Of a stretch of 64,000 bases of DNA, positions 54,717 through 64,000 are shown piece after piece. How positions within the stretch are numbered: the stretch's first letter is position 1; every line of letters begins with the position of its first letter. The stretch covers positions 898,501 through 962,500 of the forward strand of contig NZ_CP041402.1 in the NCBI RefSeq assembly GCF_007018905.1, written 5' to 3'. The stretch is from Tardiphaga sp. vice304. Its GTDB lineage: Bacteria > Pseudomonadota > Alphaproteobacteria > Rhizobiales > Xanthobacteraceae. The position numbers were made by a program, and so were the translations under genes. The notes beneath the pieces are model-generated. The model was not told the origin of the DNA. It did no database searches and saw only the letters and a program-made list of their open reading frames with translations.

Positions 54717-57146
54717 TCAAGGCGTTGTCGGAGCAACCACCGCTGCCGCTTCTTCCGGCTTTTCCGGCACCGACGTGATCAGTCGATTCGACTTCCAACT
54801 CACCAGGATCATCACCGCGCACACCGCGTAGAAGCACGTGCCCAAAGCATAAGTCTTGGCAATGCCGAACTCGATCGACAGCGCCATGCCTAGCGCGGAG
54901 GCGAGCATCGAGGTGATGCCGTTGGCGCTCCAGAAGAACGGCAGGAGATCCGCGTGGCGTCGCCAGATGCTGAGGCCAAGCGGGAACATCATGCCCATGC
55001 AGAACGCCGGGGGCGCCAGCAGAAAGATGGACACGACGATGCGGATCTCGGTGGTCGCGGACTTGGCGAAGTCGCTGACCCAGGGCGTCAACAGGCCGGC
55101 GGCGACCAACGCGGCCAGCAGAGCGACCACGCGCGCGATCACGGCGCCCGGCCGCGGTGGATTGGCGCCGACGGTGACGCTGCCGATGCCGCCGAACAGC
55201 AGGATGGTGAATAGTACGACGCCGAGCCCGTAGACAGGGTGGCCGAGGAACACCATCAGCCGCTGCATCTGCGAGATCTCGATCAGCATGAAGCCCATGC
55301 CGATCGCGCTGAAATACGCGACCGGCGGCGTCAGCGTCGATAACGGCATCGTCCGGGCGGCGCGCAGGTAGGGCAGCACGATATAGGCCACGCAGGCCAG
55401 CAATCCCGCCAGCACCAGCGCCAGCGTGGTCGAGACCGCCGAACTGGCGTGCGCGAATTTGCCGGACGAGAAGGTGTCCAGGCCAAGCCGCGAGGTGTAG
55501 AAGAAGAACGGATTATCGTCGGTCGAGGGCGCGACGTTTTCCGGCAGCGAGTCGAAGAACGCTCTGTCGGCCTTTCCGGACAGCATGGTCGTGGTAACGA
55601 TGTCGAACGCGACGTCCGGCCCGAGCAGGATGGTAAAGCCCTGCGCCGTGAGCCTTTGGCGCGCGCTCTGCCACTCAGCCGCGGTGAAGGCGTCGGGGCG
55701 GCTGATGACGTTGACGATGCCGCCGACGTTCAGCGCGATCACATGTCTGGACAGTTCCGCAGCCGGCACGCCCTTGCGCTGCAGCGCCTCCGCTGCGATC
55801 GCGACCAGCCGGTAGAACTCGCCGCGGTGGCCGTTCGGCTCGTACCAGCGCGATACCGACAACATGCCGCCGGGGTTCAGCGCGCGATAGAAATCTCCCC
55901 ACGCCTCCACGGTGTAGAGCCGGTTTTCTGTCAGCGTCAGCCCGCCGGCCGCGGTGGCGGCCCAGGTGTCGATCAGCGAGATCTGCACGAGGTCGTAGCG
56001 TTCCGGGGAGTGGTTGATGTAGCTGCGGGCCTCGGCATTGACCAGCGCCACGCCGGGCTGGCGGTCGAGATGGCCGGAAAAATCCGCGAACTTGTCGGTC
56101 AGCACCTCGAAGATCGCCGGATTGATCTCGATGCCGCGGATGCTTTTAGCGCCGAAATACAAAGCGGACAGCACGTCGCGTCCGCCGCCGACGCCGACCA
56201 CGGCGACGGCCTTCGGCGGCTGCACCAGATAGGCGCCGTTGATGACGTCGTCCTGCAGGTAGGAAAGCTTGGCGAGGTCGCCGTCGAACCGCGTAATGAC
56301 GGTGGCGGCGTCGGCGTCGATGTCGAGGCGCTTCTGCTCGATCTTGCCCTGCGGCGCGCGCGACATGCCCCAACCGGCCGGCGTGCTCTCGCCCTCGCCG
56401 GTGACCCGGACGCGGGAATAGGTGTTCCAGCGCTCGAACAGCGTCCCGGTCTGCGCTTCGCCCTTGGCCCAGAACACGCCGAGATGGCTGTGACCGGAGG
56501 CAGCCAACCCGGTATGCAGCGCCGCCGCGCCGGCCAGCGCGAGCGCCACGGCACCGCTGAAGCGCCGCGCCCGGGCGTCGCCTTCGGGGCGCGCGACCAT
56601 CCAGCCGGCGCCCGCGGCGAAGGCGCCGATCCACAGCGTCGCGCTGACCGGATCGATCAGCAACAGCACGAAGATCACGCCGAGGCAGCCAAGCGCGGCG
56701 CCGGAAAGATCGGAGGCATAGAGCCAGCCGCCGCCATAGGGCAGGCGGGTCAGCAACAGCGTGATGCAGACGCCGCTTTCGGTGAACGGCATGACGAAGG
56801 CGAAGGCGACGACGGCCAGCGCGATCGCCACGGCGTCGGCCGGCACCACCAGCGGGACGCAGAGGAAGGCAATCATGGCGCCGACGCTGCTGATCGCGAA
56901 ATTTGCGGCGTGGCGGGCGAATTCCACCCCGACGCGCTCCGGTGAATATTTCTCAGGCTGGTCGTAGACCGTCATCGCGCCGCGCGTCAGCCCGAGCATG
57001 GCCAGCGAGATCGCCGCGAAGGCAAAGTGATAATACAGCATCACGCTGAAGAAGCGGGTGATCAGGATCTGGTAGGCGAGCGTGGCTGCGGCCAACACGA
57101 AAATCGCTACGCCAAAGCGGCTCTGAGCGCGGAGAAGGATTGGCAA
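54717..57146 (-). CDS. Integral membrane protein with spermidine-synthase-like domain
   Basis: 809 residues. An N-terminal membrane part with about six to seven helices (about 10-215), a central soluble domain resembling spermidine synthase (about 230-540) with VVGVGGGRDVLSALYFGA and IRGIEINPAIFEVL, which match the nucleotide-binding loop and acidic residue of polyamine synthases and methyltransferases, and a C-terminal membrane part with about seven helices. The substrate is unknown. The first codon is TTG at 57146, with GGGAG seven bases upstream; no in-frame ATG is better placed. It is divergent from chrA. Confidence 0.85.
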   Translation of the reverse strand: MPILLRAQSRFGVAIFVLAAATLAYQILITRFFSVMLYYHFAFAAISLAMLGLTRGAMTVYDQPEKYSPERVGVEFARHAANFAISSVGAMIAFLCVPLVVPADAVAIALAVVAFAFVMPFTESGVCITLLLTRLPYGGGWLYASDLSGAALGCLGVIFVLLLIDPVSATLWIGAFAAGAGWMVARPEGDARARRFSGAVALALAGAAALHTGLAASGHSHLGVFWAKGEAQTGTLFERWNTYSRVRVTGEGESTPAGWGMSRAPQGKIEQKRLDIDADAATVITRFDGDLAKLSYLQDDVINGAYLVQPPKAVAVVGVGGGRDVLSALYFGAKSIRGIEINPAIFEVLTDKFADFSGHLDRQPGVALVNAEARSYINHSPERYDLVQISLIDTWAATAAGGLTLTENRLYTVEAWGDFYRALNPGGMLSVSRWYEPNGHRGEFYRLVAIAAEALQRKGVPAAELSRHVIALNVGGIVNVISRPDAFTAAEWQSARQRLTAQGFTILLGPDVAFDIVTTTMLSGKADRAFFDSLPENVAPSTDDNPFFFYTSRLGLDTFSSGKFAHASSAVSTTLALVLAGLLACVAYIVLPYLRAARTMPLSTLTPPVAYFSAIGMGFMLIEISQMQRLMVFLGHPVYGLGVVLFTILLFGGIGSVTVGANPPRPGAVIARVVALLAALVAAGLLTPWVSDFAKSATTEIRIVVSIFLLAPPAFCMGMMFPLGLSIWRRHADLLPFFWSANGITSMLASALGMALSIEFGIAKTYALGTCFYAVCAVMILVSWKSNRLITSVPEKPEEAAAVVAPTTP

Positions 57147-57323
57147 GGCATCGCTCCCGGAAGGGCAGGGCGCCGCTTTGCGGCAATCTTTCCAGCCTGC
57201 ACCAAAGTACCTAACAACCGATTTACCGAGGCGGGTGGTTTGTGCCCTGTTGCCCTACGGTACCATTTATCGTGACAGTCGCCGCCTGGGGGTAAAGATA
57301 TCGCCCTGCCAAAGGACGTTTCC

Positions 57324-58718
<1,395 letters not shown>

Positions 58719-58731
58719 AGCGCGTCGGCGA

Positions 58732-60852
58732 TCAGCGGTTGCTGGTCTGCCGCACCGGTGCGGCAGGAACCGTTCCTGCGGCGTCCGAGACCCGGGCGCC
58801 ATTGCCGCGCATGTTCATCTGCGCATCGAGCCGGTCGCGCTCTTTCTCGAAGCCGGCCATCAGCGTGCCCTCGAGCGAGCGCCCGCGCGGCAGTTTCACC
58901 CGCATCGGATCGACGAAGCGGCCGTTGACCAGGATTTCATAATGCACATGCGCGCCGGTCGAGGCGCCGGTCGAGCCGACGAAGCCGATCACCTGGCCCT
59001 GGCGGACCCGCTTGCCGGGCTCCAGACCCTTGGCGAAGGCCGACATATGGCCATAGGCGGTCTCGTAGCCGTTATTGTGCTTGAGCTTGACGAATTTGCC
59101 GTAGCCGCCTTCCCAGCCGGCGGTCTCGACCACGCCGTTGCCGGAGGCGAAGATCGGCGTGCCATAGGGCGACGCCCAGTCGACGCCGGTGTGCATTTTG
59201 ACATAGCCGAGGATGGGATGGCGGCGGCTGCCGAAGCCGGAGCGCATGATGGCGTTGTTGACGGGCTTGCGCACCAGGAACTTCTTCGCGCTCTTGCCGG
59301 TCTCGTCATAGTAATCGACGATCGCATCGTCGGGGGTCTGGAAGCGGTAGTATTTCTTGGTCTCGCCGCCGACGGTGAGCGAGGCAAACAGCACCTCGGT
59401 CTTCTCGGTAATGGTGGCGCCTTCGTCCTCTCCGGCAAAAAATACGTCGAACGAGTCGCCGGGCTGAACCTTGCGCTGGAAATCGACGTCGTAGGAGTAG
59501 ATCCGGATCATGTCCTCGATGACGGTGGCCGGCACCTTGTTGCGCATCGCGGTCTCGTAGACGCTCTGGTAGAGCCGCACCCCGGTGCCGTCATCGTCAT
59601 CGTCGTCATCGGCGGCGGTGGGGGCCTCCGCCACGGTGTTCATGCTGGATACGTCGACAGCGACATATTTGCCAAGGTCCGACAAGGCGGCCACCGCCTC
59701 GATGGTGGATTCATTGGCGACGATGACGCGGTAGGGCTGCAGCCGCTGCCCGTAGCCGGAGGGCGCCATCAGGATACGCAGTTTCTGGCCTTCGCGGAGG
59801 CCTCCGTCACGACCGCGCGGGCCGAGCGTATAGGCGATGGCCTTGGCGTCTTCCGGTGTCGCGCCTTGGTCGCGCAGAATCGTCAGCACCGTATCGCCCT
59901 TCTTGACGATATGGATGCGTTCGCCGATCGGGTTGCCGCCGGTGACCTGGTCCTTGGTCTTCGGCATCTGTGTGACGTTTTCCGGGATCACCCTTGTCTC
60001 GAAGCCGGCATAGGGGTCGGCCGTGCTGCCTTCGGTGGCATAGGCCATCTTCATGTCCGGCTGCGCGCCGATATCGCCGGTGGCGCTGGCGAGGGTATAG
60101 CGAACGCCGGAATTGCCGCGCCAGTTCGACGCGTCGCGCACCCGCATCAACACTTCATCGATCGCCACAGAGGCGCCGAGCTTGGCCTTTGGCAGCACCT
60201 GCGCGAGATCGCGGGTGACGAACGAAACCTCGGCGTCGGGTTCCACCGCCTCCGGGTTGGCGGCCGCATCATCGGGGGTGGCGACTGCGGCGGTGCCGAC
60301 ATCGGTCAGCATGCGCTGCGCATTGAAGGGCGGGATCTTGGCGGAGAGGTCGGAGGTCGCCATCGACAGATTGCCGGATATCCGGATGTAGGGCCGCACC
60401 CGCATCACGTCGCGATTGCCGACGCGCGTGACAGTGGAGACCCGCAGCACCTGGCGCGCCGCGCTGGATTCGCTGGGCGGCGGCAGCCGGTCGCTCTTGT
60501 GCAGGCTGGCCATCTTGTCATTGCCGCCAAAGGCGCCGCGCAGCGCGCCCTCGGCGCGCTCCGGCAATTTGGCGAATGTCATTTCGCCGTCCAGCGACGC
60601 AAAAACGGCGCCGCCGATCAGAGCTGCGCCGCAAAGACCCGTGAGGATCGTGCCGCTGAACCATTGGACGGAGACGCGGCGGCGGTCGATGACGGCGGCT
60701 TCCGAGCCATCGACGGATAGCGGCGGCTCGTGGCCGAGGTCGATCACCCCGGTCTCGCGATTGTAGTTGCCGCCGCGTGACGTCCCAGCGCTCAAACCGG
60801 CGTCCCCCCAAATTCCATCATCATGCGAAGAGACTTCCCCAGAACTTCGCAT
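58732..60852 (-). CDS. M23 family metallopeptidase with LysM/OapA-like region
   Basis: About 706 residues. One membrane helix near 60-80 (LTGLCGAALIGGAVFASL), a long periplasmic part with a LysM/OapA-like stretch (IVKKGDTVLTILRDQG) near 330, then the peptidase domain at about 540-650 with GFGSRRHPILGYVKMHTGVDWASP and AHVHYEI, whose His and Asp residues bind zinc. It should cut peptidoglycan cross-links, like MepM. An acidic DDDDDDD run at about residue 450 separates two parts. I use the ATG at 60852; a TTG at 60903 adds 17 residues. Confidence 0.9.
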   Translation of the reverse strand: MRSSGEVSSHDDGIWGDAGLSAGTSRGGNYNRETGVIDLGHEPPLSVDGSEAAVIDRRRVSVQWFSGTILTGLCGAALIGGAVFASLDGEMTFAKLPERAEGALRGAFGGNDKMASLHKSDRLPPPSESSAARQVLRVSTVTRVGNRDVMRVRPYIRISGNLSMATSDLSAKIPPFNAQRMLTDVGTAAVATPDDAAANPEAVEPDAEVSFVTRDLAQVLPKAKLGASVAIDEVLMRVRDASNWRGNSGVRYTLASATGDIGAQPDMKMAYATEGSTADPYAGFETRVIPENVTQMPKTKDQVTGGNPIGERIHIVKKGDTVLTILRDQGATPEDAKAIAYTLGPRGRDGGLREGQKLRILMAPSGYGQRLQPYRVIVANESTIEAVAALSDLGKYVAVDVSSMNTVAEAPTAADDDDDDDGTGVRLYQSVYETAMRNKVPATVIEDMIRIYSYDVDFQRKVQPGDSFDVFFAGEDEGATITEKTEVLFASLTVGGETKKYYRFQTPDDAIVDYYDETGKSAKKFLVRKPVNNAIMRSGFGSRRHPILGYVKMHTGVDWASPYGTPIFASGNGVVETAGWEGGYGKFVKLKHNNGYETAYGHMSAFAKGLEPGKRVRQGQVIGFVGSTGASTGAHVHYEILVNGRFVDPMRVKLPRGRSLEGTLMAGFEKERDRLDAQMNMRGNGARVSDAAGTVPAAPVRQTSNR

Positions 60853-61167
60853 CGATGCCCAAACACGTCGCGCCAAAATGCTGGCGCTCACGCCGGACGT
60901 CAATGCTGCAAAATCTCACGCTGTATCCCGCCTGCTGCCCGCCGATCTCGCCGGCGAGCGGCCGAAGTGGACCGTCAGGAGAGCGTCCGGCTCGAAACCT
61001 TGCTGCAATCCCCAAAAACTTTGCGGGACTGCGAAGTTTTTTCGCCCGACTTGCCGCCAGAACGCCGGAGCAATGTGGCTCTTATACGGCGCATGCCCTG
61101 AAAAACCTCAGCTTTTCGGCGTCCGGCAGGGTACCGAAATGCGATGACGTTTTTCTGACGATTGCCG

Positions 61168-61197
61168 TTGACAGATCCGAGTAGGAGGGCCTATAAA
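61168..61197 (+). promoter_or_regulatory. Ribosomal RNA operon promoter
   Basis: TTGACA and TATAAA are separated by 18 bases and lie about 460 bases before 16S. Both boxes are near consensus, as expected for an rRNA promoter. Confidence 0.85.
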
Positions 61198-61579
61198 CCG
61201 GCCACTGAGCGCGGCGGCGCCGGGGCCCACGGGTCCAGGCAAGCTTTCATGCCTCTGGTGCTCCTCATCAAGGTGAGTGACTTAGCAGCCGATAGGTGTC
61301 GGTTGATTTGTCGTCCGATGGGAGCCGGTCTTCTTTAAGTAGAAGTGCCTGACGAAATTTCTCCCTTACGGGGAGGGCGATGCTTCGCGCATCGGGTTGT
61401 TTGACAAGTTTAGATGAAGAAAGAGAAACGTGGACGGCGGAGTCCTTGCGGGCCTTGATCAGGAAGCATTCGACGCAAGTTGGTGTTTTGGGATTGAGGC
61501 CGGACGAAAGACTTCGGCGGTACACGTTTTGATACAAAGGTTACACCATCGTTGTTTGCGCTGTGAAGCGCGGACGGCA

Positions 61580-61607
61580 GGTTGATCGAGCTTCGGCTTG
61601 ATTGACC
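61580..61607 (+). other. UUCG-capped hairpin in the rRNA leader
   Basis: GGTTGATCGAGC-TTCG-GCTTGATTGACC forms a 12-bp stem with several G-U pairs, closed by a C(UUCG)G tetraloop. It lies 54 bases before the 16S start and is probably part of the leader structure used in folding, processing or antitermination. Confidence 0.7.
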
Positions 61608-61661
61608 AAGTATGGTGGGACCTCGTCAATACGATGTGATCAGCCGGTTCAAAGTTCAAGT

Positions 61662-63363
<1,702 letters not shown>

Positions 63364-63440
63364 GGGCTTGTAGCTCAGTTGGTTAGAGCGCGCGCTTGAT
63401 AAGCGTGAGGTCGGAAGTTCAAGTCTTCCCAGGCCCACCA
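63364..63440 (+). tRNA. tRNA-Ile (anticodon GAU)
   Basis: 77 bases with the CCA end encoded. Acceptor GGGCTTG/CAGGCCC with one G-U pair, anticodon loop TTGATAA giving GAU, D arm AGCTCAGTTGGTTAGAGC and T arm GAAGTTCAAGTCTTC. The position in the 16S-23S spacer is usual. Confidence 0.97.
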
Positions 63441-63506
63441 CGTTTTGCCTTTGCGCGAGACGAGATGACGTTCAATCGGCTGGTCAGGCTTCGTGTTTTC
63501 TGGAAC

Positions 63507-63582
63507 GGGGGCATAGCTCAGCTGGGAGAGCGCGTGCTTTGCAAGCATGAGGTCGTCGGTTCGATCCCGTCTGCCTCCACCA
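63507..63582 (+). tRNA. tRNA-Ala (anticodon UGC)
   Basis: 76 bases with the CCA end encoded. Acceptor GGGGGCA/TGCCTCC with one G-U pair, anticodon loop TTTGCAA giving UGC, T arm GTCGGTTCGATCCCG. It follows tRNA-Ile by 66 bases, the usual rrn order. Confidence 0.97.
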
Positions 63583-64000
63583 GAAACTTTCTGATGGATG
63601 GCAACGAGATTAGCCAGACCAATTCACCTTTCTTCATTGTGTGTTCACGACTAGCGCCATCGGTGCAGCAGTCGTTTGAGGTCCGCGATAACATCACTTC
63701 GCTTGTGATATCCTTCGGGATGTCGCTCGCGGGATTTCTGACATCGTAAAGAGGAGATCGATCCGAACAGGATCCACGCAGAGCAATCTGCCTGAGATCA
63801 TTGTGTAATCTCCAAGATCATGACTACGAACGCTTTGCTTGCATCGCTTCCGTGGCGCATATCTTTTCCAACGAAGCTTGACCGCCTCGTTGCCGGTTCG
63901 ATCTTACGAAGCAAGCTGGTCTTTCTAATCATATCCGCTGCATGAAGTGCGCTGGGCTTGACCGTCCGGCGTGCGGTTTTGCGTGTGAAGTCTTCGGACT
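63583..64000 (+). other. tRNA-Ala-23S spacer, to the window end
   Basis: At least 418 bases of internal transcribed spacer leading to the 23S gene, which lies beyond the window. No further gene or recognised motif. Confidence 0.85.

Larger units (their letters stand above)
60853..61661. other. Upstream region and leader of the ribosomal RNA operon
   Basis: About 809 bases without a convincing gene. It holds the putative M23 promoter, a strong sigma-70-type promoter at 61168-61197 and a leader of about 460 bases with a UUCG hairpin at 61580-61607. Short open frames here have no family match or binding site. Confidence 0.7.

Noticed and set aside
60777..61184. A 135-codon frame between the M23 gene and the rRNA promoter
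   Set aside because: It has no ribosome binding site or family resemblance, overlaps the M23 gene and the rRNA promoter, and its composition is Arg/Pro/Ser-rich as in chance frames.

Overview
The window looks like a chromosomal segment of a GC-rich alphaproteobacterium of the Bradyrhizobium/Rhodopseudomonas/Tardiphaga/Afipia group (Nitrobacteraceae). The grounds are the 16S rRNA gene with its 16S-tRNA-Ile-tRNA-Ala order, a SAM-II riboswitch before metX-metW, the tlpA/argH/lptM/lysA neighbourhood, the feoAB, kdp and ftsEX sets, and many interspersed palindromes of the kind scattered through Bradyrhizobium-type genomes. No phage, insertion sequence, integrase or CRISPR array was seen, so the stretch reads as core chromosome rather than an island. 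Genus-level placement needs a 16S comparison.

Layout. 0-9 kb: a DUF2946-like membrane protein, a CDF metal exporter, a SulP anion transporter, an L,D-transpeptidase lipoprotein, an orphan YdeP-type molybdoenzyme, and a tight pair made of a four-helix membrane protein and a ClpP-like envelope protein. 9-20 kb: DsbA-like oxidoreductase, TauE/SafE exporter, lrgAB, feoAB, a YghU-type glutathione transferase, DctA, two PsiF-related secreted proteins, an AbrB-type membrane protein, DsbB and tRNA-Leu(CAA) with a clear promoter. 20-29.5 kb: a DUF2778 protein and the complete kdp high-affinity potassium system: a 27-residue micro-ORF, kdpF, a palindromic repeat, kdpABC, another repeat, kdpDE and a terminator.

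29.5-42 kb: a YjfB-like small protein, DUF1428, tlpA divergent from argH, lptM-lysA, a large DUF4175 protein, cpdR, a zinc-ribbon protein, ftsE-ftsX, a YdcF-like protein and plsC. 42-51 kb: chaC, a DUF2125 protein, an aromatic amino acid operon (chorismate mutase fused to a possibly degenerate prephenate-dehydratase-like domain, hisC, prephenate dehydrogenase), then the SAM-II-controlled metX-metW pair, a TIGR02594-type protein and a MOSC protein. 51-61 kb: clpB, a short NAD(P)-binding protein, a membrane protein with a spermidine-synthase-like domain, ChrA and an M23 peptidase. 61-64 kb: the start of a ribosomal RNA operon with its promoter, structured leader, 16S, tRNA-Ile(GAU) and tRNA-Ala(UGC); the 23S gene lies beyond the window.

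The most instructive non-coding features are the metX leader, where aptamer, antiterminator and terminator pairings overlap and can be read directly from the sequence, and about ten intergenic palindromes of several unrelated families, including one inside the kdp operon and one that supplies the stop codon of the MOSC gene. I found no clear-cut new defence or mobile system; the best candidates for undescribed biology are the kdp micro-ORF, the membrane protein/ClpP-like pair, the chorismate mutase fusion and the membrane-embedded spermidine-synthase-like protein.
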